Positions 1 through 11,579 of a DNA stretch of 64,000 nt are shown here, in pieces. The DNA is from Trichosporon coremiiforme (lineage: Eukaryota > Basidiomycota > Tremellomycetes > Trichosporonales > Trichosporonaceae). Position 1 is the stretch's first letter; each line of letters starts with the position of its first letter. The position numbers were made by a program, and so were the translations under genes. Where the stretch lies: the NCBI GenBank assembly GCA_039545355.1, contig BCJJ01000035.1, forward strand, positions 1 to 64,000, given 5' to 3'. A model generated the notes under the pieces. The model had not been told where the DNA came from. It did no database searches and saw nothing but the letters and a program-made list of their open reading frames with translations.

Positions 1-36
1 TGTGTCTGTGTCTGTGTCTGTGTCTGTGTCTGTGTC
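1..36. repeat. (TGTGTC)6 microsatellite at the window edge
   Basis: Six perfect copies of TGTGTC open the window. The array is cut by the window boundary, so its true length is unknown. Confidence 0.95.
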
Positions 37-887
37 GGGCGCAGTAGATTACGCGCAGATCCGTTCCGTGTCCGATCGTGTGTTCGTCTCAGGCACGCAC
101 GTCGCGACGCAGGCTGCGTAGCTGCTAGGGGCGGGCACCCTATGCAGTGAAACGCCGTGCCCGCCGGCCGTATGGAGCGGTGGAATGCGAAGCATACGGC
201 TGCGAAGTGCCACCAACGCAGTCCAAAAGCACTGGTTGCGCGGCTTGCGTAGGCAAGTAGCGTGCGGCGCGGTGCACGGAAATGACCGATTCGGGCGTTC
301 AGGAGGCGTCGAGGGCCTGAAATAGCACTCTCATGGGTCCATGGCTCCCCGCCAGCTGCGTCACTGCCTTGCACATGCACTCCTGCGAGATTGCAGTGCC
401 TGCGAGCCTTGGACCGTGCGCTCCGAAGGTATGCAGACTGAGGTGAGTCACGAGGCTGTCATTGTTGTTCTTCTGATGCTGTCTGGCAACGATTTGTAAG
501 ATATGAAAGGCAGAAGGACCGGGTGTTGACTGGGACGCACAAGACCGGCATTCCCCGTGGGTCAGGACGGGGTCTGATTATCCGACATGGACATGGATCA
601 CGAGCGACATGACGGCACGCTGGATGTACCCGCCTCCTCCTTGGCGCGACCTGCGCTGCAGGCGGGTGGGTGGCACAGATGACTAGCTCGATTCACGGCC
701 ATCAGCTGCTGTTCCAGTTTCCATTTCTCTTCTCTTCACATCTCTCCCTCTCACATCTCACACCTCCTGAATATCTCTGACCGCTCGCAACTCTCTGTGA
801 ACACCTCCGACCCCCATCACTCCTTCCCCACCTCCGATACCACCGCACCTCTTTCCGCGTCCACCGTCCCACAGGACCCACACAACC
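37..887. other. gene-free stretch and upstream region of the hydrolase gene
   Basis: No supportable gene is visible. The last 170 bases or so (about 715-887) are pyrimidine-rich, as expected for the promoter and 5' leader of the hydrolase gene that follows. Nothing else stands out. Confidence 0.5.
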
Positions 888-2177
888 ATGGGGCCCAAGA
901 TCAACGCCGTCCCGCGGCAAACGAAGAACGGTCAGCCGCGCCTGATGCAGGCCTTGTGGGGTCTGATCGCACTCCTCGCTGCTCTTCCGGCACTGCCAGT
1001 CTTCAGCCTGCAGTACCTCACGCGCCTGAACGACCCGACAGTGCACGGGTACAAGCACTTCGTGGTGCCCCGCCTGCTCAAGCTGTTCAGCAACATCATG
1101 CCGATGCCGACACCCGAGACGCGCACGATGCAGGCCAGGACCGCGCGCTGCGTCGTCCCCAAGCGCGACCTGTTCGACCACGTCAAGATGCGCCGCTTCA
1201 CGATCCCGCCTGCACCTGCTGACTGGCTGACCGAGCTCGCGACGTTGCCGCCGAACGGCGAGATCCAGCCTGTGGAGCAGTACGGTTTCGTCTTCACGCC
1301 CAAGAGCGACAGCAGACAGGGCGACGAGAAGGCCAAGAAGGGCGAGAAAATCGTCCTCTACTTCCATGGCGGGTGAGTGACACCACAGCTCGGGAATCCC
1401 GAATCACCGGATCCGTGATCAGCCTCAGAAGATGGGCTGGCTCATACAATGGGGCCGATGGCTGACACAGATAGTGGCTACTCGACCGGACACCCGACCT
1501 GGACCGCTCTGCCGGGCAAGATCTCGCGCGACACCAGCCTCCGCGTCTGGGGCGGGCAGTATCGCAAGTGTCTCAATGTGCACAGTGCGTGGCCCGCTCC
1601 GCTCGTCGACGCGCTTGCGCACTGGGTCCATCTCACCACTGTGCTCGGTTTCGAGCCCTCCTCCATCGTGCTCATGGGCGACAGTGCCGGTGGCCACCTC
1701 TGTCTCTCTCTGACCCAACAGCTGCTTGCTCTCGGCAAGCCGCTTCCCGGCGGTTTCGCCCTGTCCTCCCCCTGGTCCGACCTGACCTTCTCCCAACCCT
1801 CCTGGAAGTGGAAGGACGACTACCTCGGCCTCCCCCGTCTTGAGCGCTCTATCGACTCTTTGTCGAGGTTCTTCAAGAAGGAGGACCTGACGCAGCCCAT
1901 CTTCTCCCCCGCATTTGCGCCCGAGGGACACTGGAAGCAGCTTGCGGGTCGGCCCGTCTTCATCGCGCTGGGCACGAAGGAGGCACTCCACGACGAGGTC
2001 CAGCTGCTCGTGAAGGGTATGCGGCGGGACGGTGTCTCCGTTAACCTGTTCGAGGACAAGGACCAGCTCCACTGCGCGCCCCTCGTTGCCGGCGTCATGG
2101 CCCCCGAGGACAGCTACATGCACTTCGCAGAGGGGGTCAAGGGCGTCACGGACCAGGTTGAGGGCAACTCGACCTAA
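888..2177 (+). CDS. alpha/beta hydrolase, HSL/steryl acetyl hydrolase type
   Basis: Two exons, 888-1372 and 1475-2177, give 395 residues. The 102-nt intron (donor GTGAGT, acceptor after GATAG) is placed exactly because splicing rebuilds the oxyanion-hole motif HGGG at residues 160-163. The nucleophile elbow GDSAGG puts the catalytic serine near residue 232. An acidic residue in GTKEALHD (about 331-335) and the histidine of DQLH (about 361) complete a likely triad. A hydrophobic stretch at about residues 20-45 could be a membrane anchor, as in fungal hydrolases that act at the ER or lipid droplets. The family removes ester groups from lipids or small molecules. The substrate cannot be read from the sequence. 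The start is the first ATG after the pyrimidine-rich leader. Confidence 0.88.
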
Positions 2178-2678
2178 GCCCTTGGCATGGCGACATGCTT
2201 CTCGTTCTGGCGGCAGGTTTCACTCATTCACGCCCATTGTGACCTACGATCTGGCTGTGGTCTAGCACTCCCACCTTCTCGCGGCATATACACCCTTGGC
2301 ACATGCCGTTTCTTCTTCGCTTAGCTTTTCTCGATACCCAAATGCAATGCTGTGTCTGTATGAGTTCCTGTACCTGCCCGCGCACATGTGCTTACTGAAT
2401 TGCGATCTCGGCCTCCTAGAACTCGGCCGTGAGGGAGGGAGACTCGGAGCACGACATGACTGACGTCGCCCGATGTGCGCACCATTACGCCGACGGTGTT
2501 ATCTGATTACGGTGCTACGTCTTCCCCTGACACCCTTAGTTCATGTCCTTCATTGTCAGTCATGCCGAAAGAGCGATTAAGGTGTTGCTCAAAGTTCTGT
2601 ATCCTCTGCAAAAAACATGCATGATGCTGCCTGTCTCCTCCATTCTACTATCACCGTTCTACTAATGGTGAAGCAATT
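2178..2678. other. intergenic region between convergent genes
   Basis: This 0.5-kb stretch holds the 3' ends of the hydrolase (+) and malate dehydrogenase (-) genes. No gene or repeat is visible. Confidence 0.5.
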
Positions 2679-4220
2679 TTAAGCCTTGTTAACAAAGTTG
2701 ACACCCTTCTCGATGTTCTTCTTGAGCTCGGGGAGGGCGGCCTTGATGAGCTCCTCCTCCTCGGCGGAGATGGGGCCGATGGGGTGGATCTTCTTGACAC
2801 CCTCGGGGCCGAGCTCGATAGGGGACGAGAAGAAGGTGACGCCCTCAGACTGGTAGAGGGGCGACTCGACGTACGAGGGCTCGATGACGCCCTGCTCGCC
2901 GGCGAGACCGCGGAGGAGAGCGTCGGCGAAGCGGGCACCGGCGTAAGCCATCGAGAGGGTGGCGGAGCCAGTGCCGGCCTTGGCCTGGACGACCTCGTCA
3001 CCACCGAACTGGATGCGGTGGACAAGGGCCTTGTACTGCTCGCCCTTGACGTCGGCGCCAGCGGGGACCTGCGAGAGGAGGGGGACGATGGTGACACCAG
3101 AGTGGCCACCAACGACGGGGACCTTGACGTCCTTGGGGTTCAGGCCCTTGATCTCAGAGAGGAAGCGCGAGGCACGGACGACGTCGAGGGTGGTGACACC
3201 GAAGATGCGCTTGGGGTCGTAGACACCGGCCTTCTTGAGGGTCTCGGTGAAGATGGGGACGGTCGAGTTGACGGGGTTGGAGATGATGCCAACGAGAGCC
3301 TTGGGGGCGTACTTGGCAACGGCCTCGGCGAGACCCTGGACGATGGAAGCGTTGGTGTTGAAGAGGTCGTCACGGGTCATGCCGGGCTTGCGGGGAACAC
3401 CGGCGGGGATGATGACAACGTCGGCACCCTCGAGAGCACCCTGGAGACTGTGGACGGTCAGCGCGCATGTTCTTTCTTGCTTTCGTGCGGATCCATCTCG
3501 CGGGGACAACAGCCGCGCTAAACCTTGGGGCAACAAGCCGCCGGCATCGGACCGAGGGGCCCGCACATTGGGGTGTGCGAACGAGTCACATGCAGGCACG
3601 ATTCATACGATGTCGTGTCCGCACGCCGATCCCAAGCGAGGCAACTCGCTTGTTTTAAGGATACGGCATTCTGCGATCGCAAACACATCCGATGCCGGCG
3701 GTTTCGCATGGGCAAGTAAAGTTGCTTGCAAGAATCCCGACACTCCCTCTGCCAGCGCATCTGTCCACACACCCGGGTGACCGGGTATGGGATGGGGATA
3801 GCCATTAAAGTGACGTGACCCTGGGCAGTGCGAAAAAAGACCGACCTTCGGCCGGCGGCTGTGACGACCCTTGGGTGTGGCTGTCTGCTCTTCGCGAGAT
3901 GGAAAAGATACTCACGCCTCCTGCTCGAAGCCCTTGACAACAGAGTTGGTGTTGACGTGCGAGATGTCGGCGGCGACACCGGGGGCGTTGCGGACATCGT
4001 AGAGGGCGAGCTCAGTGACGTTGGGGTTCTCCTTGAGGAGGAGCGAGAGGGGCTGGCCGATACCACCTGGGGAAAAAGTCAGTGGGCTGTTGGAAGGGCG
4101 CTATGACGTGGGGGCGAGCTACTTACCGGCGGCACCGAGGACGGCGGCCTTGTAGTCGACACGGGCCGAGGTGGCGAAGCCACGGGCAAGGACAGAGGCA
4201 GAGCGACGAGCAGCGAACAT
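2679..4220 (-). CDS. MDH1: malate dehydrogenase, mitochondrial type
   Basis: Three exons (4127-4220, 3916-4066, 2679-3447) encode 337 residues, the normal length for the family. The enzyme interconverts malate and oxaloacetate with NAD in the TCA cycle. The N terminus ([18 protein letters not shown]) looks like a mitochondrial presequence. It is followed at once by the Rossmann motif GAAGGIGQP, which is itself rebuilt across intron 1 (60 nt). Substrate arginines lie in [10 protein letters not shown] (about 101 and 107), with Asp170 and Arg173 in TTLDVVRAS. The catalytic histidine is His197 in VGGHSG. Intron 2 spans 3448-3915 and is 468 nt, far longer than typical here. The frame stays open upstream of exon 3 within that intron, but the sequence there has no MDH similarity. 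The gene is divergent from allantoinase. Confidence 0.95.
3633..3652. other. perfect 8-bp hairpin in the long MDH intron
   Basis: CAAGCGAG, loop GCAA, CTCGCTTG. It lies inside the 468-nt second intron of MDH. It is a possible intronic RNA structure; no snoRNA boxes were identified. Confidence 0.5.
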
Positions 4221-5004
4221 GGTTGTTTTGTTTTGGGTGTTGGTAGAAAGAAGAGAAGACTTGTTGGGGGTGAGTGTGCTGTACTTTTATGTTGGCGTTG
4301 GGGTCACGTCGAACACTAGGGCTTTCGGACGCGCCGGCCAGACGGAGCGCAAGGAAGGTCCAAGTCGATTCGCAGGGCAGGCAGGGCTAGCACGCCTGGC
4401 ACGCAAGCCAGGGCGGGGGCACTCTGAGGCCTCTGAACCGCACTGTACCAGGGCTTGTACCAGGGCACGTCATCCCGAGTGGTTATTGGTTCCGCCAAAA
4501 GCCAAAACGGAACAACCCGGAGAAATGCCCTCGGGTGTGGCACCCCTCACCACCGATCGGTGTGTAACCGATCCGGTCTTCATGTTGCGCGAGCCTAACG
4601 GCCATGCGGACTCCACGTTTTTGGAATGGGTTGCGACGCAAACTTCCTTCCACGCCTACCTTCCGCGTTTAGCCGCCAGACACGACCCAGACCCAACCTG
4701 TCGGCAATCGCCCGCACCGAGATAACGGTCCCACCAATCACACGCTCCTTTTATCCCGGCTCCCCACCCTCCGATCCTGCATGTGCCGCCCATACCCTCC
4801 GCGTGCCGGGCATGTCAGTCGTCCCCCGACCCTCTAAAGCGCGTTGCTGCCCCTTCTTTTCTCGTCTTCCTTACGTCTCACAACGTCCCCACAGTTGTCA
4901 TTCTACTTTCAAGAGCTCAATTTCTGAGGTGTACCCCGCGGCGCCTCTTCCCTTCACTCTCCACACTCCCCACGCTCTCTTTCTCCACCTCCTCTCTTCC
5001 CAAG
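4221..5004. promoter_or_regulatory. shared divergent promoter region, MDH and allantoinase
   Basis: These 784 bases separate two divergently transcribed genes and must hold both promoters. The part next to allantoinase (about 4880-5004) is strongly pyrimidine-rich, as in other leaders of this window. I cannot name specific transcription-factor sites. Confidence 0.5.
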
Positions 5005-6444
5005 ATGTCTGTCACCTTTGTCGCCCCCAAGGTTGTCCTCCCCGGCAAGTCGGAGCCTGTTCCGGCCACCGTCACCGTCGACACGAACACGGGCAAGATT
5101 ACCGACGTCAAGGAGGGCGTGCACGATGCGTCCGGCGATGTCGTCAAGGTGCCTGAGAACCAGGTGCTTCTCCCCGGTCTTATCGAGTAAGCTGGCTCCA
5201 CTTCCCTGATTGCTGATAAGCCCAGCTCGCACGTCCACCTGAACCAGCCGGGACGCGCGCAGTGGGAGGGTTTCGCGACCGGAACGACTGCAGCCATCAG
5301 CGGTGGTGTCACTACGCTCATCGACATGCCCCTGAACAGCATCCCGCCGACGACGACCGTCGAGAACCTGAAGGAGAAGCAGGCCGCTGCTCTCGAAACG
5401 GGCATCAGCTGTGATGTTGGCTTCTGGGGCGGGATTATCCCGGGCAACGAGAACGACCTCGTTCCGCTGCTGAAAGCTGGAGTGCGCGGATTCAAGTGCT
5501 TCCTGATCGAGTCTGGTGTCGACGAGTTCCCGTGCGTCCAGGAGGAGGACCTCGACAAGGCGTGCAAGGCGCTGGAGAAGTACGACGGCCCTACGCCGCT
5601 TGTCATGTTCCACGCCGAGCTGGACGAGCACGCGCACGAGCACAAGAACGGTGATGCCAATGGCGACGCCAACGGCAAGAAGGAGTCCAACCCCGAGGCG
5701 TACGGCACTTTCCTCGACTCACGCCCCGAGAGCCTTGAGACTGCTGCGCTCTCGCTCATCCTCAAGCTGTGCGCGCGCTACCCCTCTCTGCGCTTCCACA
5801 TCGTTCACCTGTCTGCTGGCTCCGCCCTCACTGCTCTCCGCGAGGCCCGCGCCAAGGGTATCAAGAACCTCACCGTCGAGACGTGCTTCCACTACCTGAC
5901 TCTCTCGTCTGAGGACATTCCTGACAATGCGACTCAGTTCAAGTGCTGCCCGCCTATCCGTACTGAGGCGAACCGCCAGCTCCTCCTCGATGCCGTCGCC
6001 AACGGCGAGATCGACTACGTTGTCTCCGACCACTCGCCCTGCACCCCGGAGCTCAAGAAGGGCGACTTCATGTCGGCCTGGGGCGGTGTCTCTGGTCTTG
6101 GACTCGGTCTCCCCCTCCTCTGGTCCGAGAAGAAGGTGCGCCAGCTCGGCCTTGTGCGCGTCATCGACCTTCTCTCGGGAGCGCAGGCGAAGCAGGTCCG
6201 TCTTGACCACAAGGGTGCGATCGAGGTAGGCCGCGACGCCGACTTTGCCATCTTCGACCCCGAGCGCAAGGTCGAGATCACGAAGGACGGCCTCCTGTTC
6301 CGCAACAAGATGTCGCCCTACGTCGGAAAGACGCTCGATGGCCGTATTGAGAAGACGTACCTCGGCGGAAAACTTGCGTTCGATGCCGACAAGGGCGTCA
6401 CGCAGAAGGACGGCAAGCTCCAGACCGACGCGGGCAAGAAGTAA
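5005..6444 (+). CDS. DAL1: allantoinase
   Basis: Exons 5005-5186 and 5226-6444 (39-nt intron) give 466 residues, close to the usual length. Allantoinase opens the hydantoin ring of allantoin to allantoate in purine-nitrogen salvage. The diagnostic stretch DSHVHLNQPGR, followed by the WEGFATGT region, is rebuilt across the intron. It carries the metal-binding His63-x-His65. The carboxylated lysine is Lys151 in GFKCFL. Further ligands are likely His190 (MFHAE), His255 (IVHLSAG) and Asp329 (SDHSPC). These put it in the allantoinase branch of the cyclic amidohydrolases rather than among dihydropyrimidinases. A small hydrophilic insert rich in Asn, Gly and Asp (about residues 198-215) lies between ligands and looks like a surface loop. 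No other allantoin-pathway gene is in the window. Confidence 0.93.
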
Positions 6445-6696
6445 AGCGCCGCCCCGAAAAGATGAGCGCCGAAGCGCCGCAAAAGGCGACGCGCGTGGGG
6501 AATATCCACGAGGAAGTGAGCAGTTGGAGGCATCATGTAGCATCATTTTGGTATCCTCGTAATCAGTAGCATGGATGTAAGCGTTGTTCAAAGTCGAGCG
6601 AGCGCAGAGGGATGGTGAGAACGGTGAGTGGCCATCAGCAAGAGCCATGCATGCGTACAACAGTTGTATGTGATTTATGTGCGATTGCGTTTTTGT

Positions 6697-7712
6697 CTAG
6701 TTCTTGGACACGGTGGTGGGAGTGCCGGGGGCACCGGCGCGGCCCGAGTCCGCAATCTCCCACCATCCCTGGTCATTCGAGTTGGGGTTGAAGAACGGGC
6801 ACCGCGTCTTAAACACTGGGGTGTCAGCTTGCTCAGGTGCGCGTAGCTATCATGCCCTCGCTGCCTCCTCCAGCTCCCAGCCCCATCACAATGCCTGCGG
6901 GCGAGTGGAGGAAGAAGGTATAGAATATGACTTACCCTCCAGTGTCCTCTTGCGGACAATGGCCTCAACCGTTGCCTCGTTGGCGAGCTGGTCCGCCAGC
7001 ACCTGGTTCTCGCTCACGCCGCGCGGGTACGCGCCGTCCTTGCCTGCGTGGCCCCAGGTCGGCGCCGTGTCGTGCGATGTGGGGACGGCGGCGACCTGCG
7101 CTTGTTCCGCCTGTGCGGCCTGCGCAATCTTCAGGTTCTGCGCGACCGTGTTCTCGCAGTAGGTCAGGAGCTTTTGCCGGTTCAGCCAGCCCGCTGTCTG
7201 TCAGCTATGCAGTGGACGCTTGCAAGCTGGACACCAATGTGGAGGACGGTCGAGGCAACGCCGCTGGCTCCTGATGGCCGGCGGTGAGGTTCCACGAAGA
7301 GCCCCGATGATGCCTTCAAATCGCGGTCGTCCTTCACAGTTCTCAGAGTAGGTAGGCGGGCCTGGGGGTCCTTGGCTTATACTCACTCATCATCTCGGCC
7401 CACATCTTCGCGCACATGCCGTCGGGACTGTCGCCCTTGCCCTGCCTGACCTCGTCGCGGAGCTGGGCCTGGGCGCGGTTCAGACGGGTGACAACCTGAT
7501 CGTCGAGTTTCCTGTACTGTCGGACAACGCCTGGTACAAGTCAGCTAACCACCGTCAAATGCCCAGCTGAACGCACCCTTGAACACGGAGAGGTTGAAGC
7601 AAGTCTCAGCGCCGAGCGTCAGTTCCTTCGGCGCAGGGGCAGGGAAGGAGTCGGCGTACGCCGACGCCGTGCCGAACGGGAGCGTAGAGGACGGTGTAGG
7701 CGCTCCAGACAT
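6697..7712 (-). CDS. MIX23: MIX23/CCDC58 (Cid2) family mitochondrial protein
   Basis: Four exons (7577-7712, 7387-7530, 6936-7193, 6697-6815) give 218 residues. All phases agree. Intron sizes are 46, 193 and 120 nt. Conserved landmarks match the family: CFNLSVFKG joined across intron 1 to VVRQYRKLDD and VVTRLNR, then a pair of cysteines 20 residues apart (MCAKMW to LLTYC), and a C-terminal EVFKTRCPFF block. In metazoan CCDC58 I recall the same cysteine spacing. The family lies in the mitochondrial intermembrane space and has been linked to import. The fission-yeast relative is called caffeine-induced death protein 2. The N-terminal 30 residues are low-complexity and the C terminus is longer than in animals. 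Start ATG is at 7712. Confidence 0.82.
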
Positions 7713-9135
7713 GGTGTATTGAGCGAAAGATACATTCGAAACTGCCCGAATGTCATGATCGCCGCTCAAGCATCGAGCGGCCACGGCCACTGCCGAGACT
7801 GGACCTCCACACGTAATCGTCCGGCCAGGGCCCGCCAGGGCTGACGTCGTGAGCACCGAGTTGGGTGCGAGCCGCCACACTGCGGAAATTACGGCGTAAG
7901 GGGCGAGACTCACCCAGGCACCCTCTGCCCAGATTTCAGTTTTAAGGCGCGTGTGTTCTGTGTGCAGTTGTTCTTCACCCAGCAGCTCTGCAGCTTCCCT
8001 CTGCACATCAACACGGCACAGCCAGTGAGTATTCTCTTCCCCTCCCTATCGTCCTGTCGACATGCTCGACGCTTGTTCCTTGCTCCTCGCTGTCGCGAGC
8101 CGCCAAGAGAGAGCTGGAGCGTGACCGCGGGACTCGAAATGATGACCTTCTATTTCTCTCCCCGTCTTATCGACCATGACGAACGAGACAGGAGCCCCCT
8201 TCGCAGGGGGCTCTGGAACCCCTCGCGGCTTGCCGCAGGGCTAACGGCGCTTGCCAGCGCTTAAGTCTGATCCCCACAAACAACTTCTTGTTTGAGCAAT
8301 GTAGCTGACAGTTCAGATTCTTTTCATCCAGATTGATTTGGCTGTGCCGTCGCGATTTGTTTGTTTTGGTAAGTTTCGGCATCTCGAAAATTCTCCCTTC
8401 GCACTCGCACCGCGTCGCACTTCGCACCGAGCAAGCAAATCTGCGGCCTTCCTCTCGCGCCATTGCTAGTCGTTCGTCGATCATGGTGGTCGGAGCGTGA
8501 GGACGGCTACAGACTCGCTTCGCTTGGGGCATCGCGCGCGCGCAACGTGACCAACCTTCAATGATGATAATTTCACCAAAATCCATACGCAGTTTCCACT
8601 GACGCGTCCTCCTTTCGCCGGGAGTTGTGCCGGTCGGGTGACGCTTCGTCTCTCTGTGGGTTGAGTGCACTTGGCTCCGGATTTGAACCTTCTGTTGAAC
8701 CAAGAACGCACTCCCCATGGGCCCTCGGGCAGCCGAGACGGAGCTGAACTCGCACCGGCTGATGCAAAGAAGTCTTATTCTTCCTTGGATGTCTGATTCA
8801 TTTCCCTACACCTACACTTTCCTTTCTGCGGGGATCGTTTGCTGACAACGTCACAGTACTTCTTGCTATCTTTTATCTGTTGTAGTCTTATCTATGTGTT
8901 TGTTTGTTCTCTGCTGCCCCCTGCATCTGTCCATTGTCTACTGATAGCCCAAAACATCGCGACCCCGCTGCCCTCGATCGATAAGATAGTCGTGTGACTG
9001 AACATCTCTTGCAAACTTTCTCCTGCCACGATTTTGCCACTGACGCACGTGACCTCACCGCATCCTTCCTGCCCCACTTCACAGCTTGCACCAGCGTCAT
9101 TCCCGCTCTCCTTCTTCACCATCTCTCTTGTCACA
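7713..9135. other. 1.4-kb gene-free stretch with structured element
   Basis: No convincing coding region is visible between the divergent MIX23 and FAS1 genes. A minus-strand open frame at 8167-8718 has no recognisable domain and crosses the hairpin cluster at 8192-8260. A GTAAGT donor-like site near 8369 means a spliced 5' leader of the FAS1 gene is possible but unproven. Confidence 0.5.
8192..8260. ncRNA. cluster of three tetraloop hairpins, candidate structured RNA
   Basis: Three consecutive perfect inverted repeats lie within 69 bases. They are a 9-bp stem with loop TCGC (8192-8213), a 4-bp stem with loop CTTG (8225-8236) and a 5-bp stem with loop TGCC (8247-8260). They could be a small structured RNA, part of a 5' leader, or chance in GC-rich DNA. 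No known RNA family is recognised, and the strand is unknown. Confidence 0.3.
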
Positions 9136-9812
9136 ATGCCTCGTCCAAGTCTTCTCGCTATCCTCGCCCTCGCCGCCGCCGGCGTATACGCGAACACGCA
9201 GATGGGCCAGCAATCTGATGAACTCTCGCCACAGGGCCAGGCCGCCCAGGCCGTCTTCACTGACCCGCTTGGCAGCTCGCCGATCGGGGTGGGACAGGGC
9301 GGCCCCTCGCTCGCGGACGCCCTGACGGTGGAGCGGCGCGCGAGCCTTTGGTTCGAGTATGCGCGGGACGTCTCCTCTATCGTGAGTTTAGTTTGCGTAG
9401 CCTCTTCCGGCTTGTCTTCGGGGAGCTCAAGGGGCTCGGGAAGGTTGGGGAGTTTGGGGAGTTCGGAGAGGAGCAAATCCAGCTTCGCAGTGCGTTGAGG
9501 ACAAGCTGACGGCAGAACAACCGCCTCACGAACAAGGGCTTCACAACGATCCTCGTCCCCGTCGACCGGGCCATCATGGCCATGCCGCGAAAGCCGCACC
9601 AAGGGCCGGGGGACGCGGCCGAGAACACGGCCAACTTCCTCGCCGCCCACGTCGTGCCCGGCGACCTGGAGGGGACGGCGCTCAAGACGCTCGCCGGGAC
9701 CGAGGTTTGCGTCAGGGACGGCAAGATAGAGCCTGCCGGTGTCGAGATTCTGGGGCAGAAGAGCGCGAGTAATGGACGGATCTACTACCTTGACGGCGTG
9801 CTCGTCGCCTAG
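9136..9812 (+). CDS. secreted fasciclin (FAS1) domain protein
   Basis: Exons 9136-9381 and 9516-9812 (134-nt intron, phase 0) encode 180 residues. The first 19 residues (MPRPSLLAILALAAAGVYA) are a clear signal peptide. One FAS1 domain follows. Its first conserved block is NKGFTTILVPVDRAI, spliced in directly at the start of exon 2. The second block is the C-terminal RIYYLDGVLV. FAS1 domains act in cell-surface adhesion, and small fungal versions of this kind are often linked to the vacuole or cell wall. The short length and single domain resemble uncharacterised fungal FAS1 proteins. There is no visible GPI-anchor tail. Confidence 0.85.
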
Positions 9813-9958
9813 ACCCTCCTGCTTGTTTGTTGTATACCCCCATCTTGTGAAATATGTTATGTTGTTTCCCCCCCCTGCGGCTCTGCGTATGTCCTTTTCA
9901 TGACTTCGTAGATGTCTACAGATGCTTCAGCGTTGATCGTGTCCCTCTTACGGCTCGC

Positions 9959-11579
9959 TCACGGCGCCGCCTTGGTCCACTTGTCCCAGTACCCCTCATT
10001 CTCGAGTTCCCACCGATCACACCCAACCTCCTCCATCCACTGCCTGCAAATCCTGACCTCTCTGGACCGCTTGGACGCATAGCTCGTCAGATCCTCGGTG
10101 GCGCCCCTAACCCGACTCCTCATGCGCATGAGCGTCTCCCTCTTCTCCGCATGGCTCCTGACTCGGCTCCACTGCGCATCAGTCATAGCATAGGCGTCCT
10201 GGGAACAGTGGCGCGCAATGAGCAGCCTCAGTTCCGGCGGCAGGTCCATGAGCCTGAACACGGCCTGGGCGGGTGCGTCCGGATCCGCAGCGGCGAGGAC
10301 GCGCTGTGCCGTTTCCGCATCAGAGGGTTCGCGCGCGTGCAGGATCATCCGCGTCGCCGCGAGCGAGCGAATAGCCGCCTCGCGCGCGCGCCGGAACAGG
10401 GCGCCGTTCCGCTTCTGCAGCGCTGGGAGGCGCTCGCCAATCTGCCACGCCATGCTCTTGTGGTCGGTCGGATCCTCTGTCGCCGGGTCGGGGTCTCCCG
10501 CCGTCTGTTGCGCGTCCGGCGCGCTGTTGTCTGGGCGGCCAGCACCCTCTGGACCTCCGACACCCACGCCGCCGTTCTCGGCCGCTCCCGTTCCGCCGGC
10601 AAGTTGGCCGTTCGCATCCGTTGCCCACCGCCGGACAGTGTTCGCGAACAAGCCTATGCGTGAGATGGAGTAGTTTGCGTCGTCGATTGCGTCTAGAATC
10701 GCGGTGACGCCCGCTCGACCGAGCATGTTGCCGTTCAGCTCGAGGAGTTGCAGGCGCTGAGAGCGGGGAGATCGGATGTAGGCGCAGAGCGCCGGGACGA
10801 GGTCGGACGTGAGCTGGCAAGCGGACAGATGCAGCTCGTGCAGGTACGGCGCGTCCAGCATCTCGAACATTGTGCAGAGTGCTGGGGTGTTGAGAGGGTT
10901 GGAGGCGAGGGAGAGCTTGGCTAAGCGGGAAGCGTTCAGTTTCTCCGCTATGCGGACGGCAACGTGCTCGAGCTGGGATTAGCTGACTCTGCATGGTCGG
11001 TAGCTCATTGTTCTCCTTCCCCACGTTCCGCCCGGATCGAGCCCTGGCTCAAGAGCTACACACAGGCATTCGGTCGGGCAGTAACTACTCACAGTAACTC
11101 GATTCCGCTGCAGCAGCAGCTCCTTCATGCACATGTCCTTGGCGCAGTAGAACATGGCGGCGACGAGCCCCTCGTCGCCAATCGCGTTCGCAGCGAGATT
11201 GATCTCGCGCATGCCCCAAAAGTCGTCGGACTGCGCGGAGAAGCGGGCGCGCACCGCCATCAAGCCTTCGAAAAGGGCGATACAGCCCATGGTACCCAGG
11301 TCATTGTGGGTTGCGTCGAGGCGGCGGATCTGACGCGAGATGCTCAGGAGCATGCGGTGGGCTGGAGTTAGCCTCAGCCACCGTCGGCATGGCTGGCGGG
11401 GAAGGTAGAGATAAGGCCACGGTGCCACGAAGAGGTGTATTACAGGTGTAGAAGGAGAGTAGGACAAGCAGCGGCCCACTCCGCTCACATCACTCACCAC
11501 CGCTGACCCCGCTCAGGTGCTGGTCACTGAACGAGACGAGGTCGGTCCCGGCCGGGAACGAGTGAACGACGACCGCCAT
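9959..11579 (-). CDS. leucine-rich repeat (RNI-like) protein
   Basis: Three exons (11498-11579, 11093-11361, 9959-10972) give 454 residues. The phases close exactly: AGC-GGT-G joins CC-CAC after intron 1 (136 nt), and intron 2 (120 nt) is phase 0. Repeats of the ribonuclease-inhibitor type are visible: IRRLDATHNDLG, MREINLAANAIGDEG, MKELLLQRNRVT, LAKLSLASNPLN, LHELHLSACQL and LQLLELNGNMLG. A low-complexity Gly/Ala/Pro/Asp stretch follows, then a helical C-terminal region rich in Arg and Glu. Such proteins usually bind other proteins. No enzymatic domain or F-box is visible, and I do not recognise a specific orthologue. Confidence 0.8.

Noticed and set aside
3448..3599. N-terminal extension of MDH exon 3 into the intron
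   Set aside because: The open frame continues upstream, but it lacks any MDH similarity and would destroy the join to the Rossmann exon. A CTGAC branch and CACAG acceptor mark the true exon start at 3447.
8167..8718. 183-codon minus-strand open frame between MIX23 and FAS1
   Set aside because: Its composition is arbitrary and it crosses the hairpin cluster. No splice signals or family resemblance support it.
8640..8760. Possible tRNA suggested by GGATTTGAACC-like sequence
   Set aside because: The T-arm does not pair (only two of five pairs form) and no acceptor stem or anticodon arm could be built on either strand.
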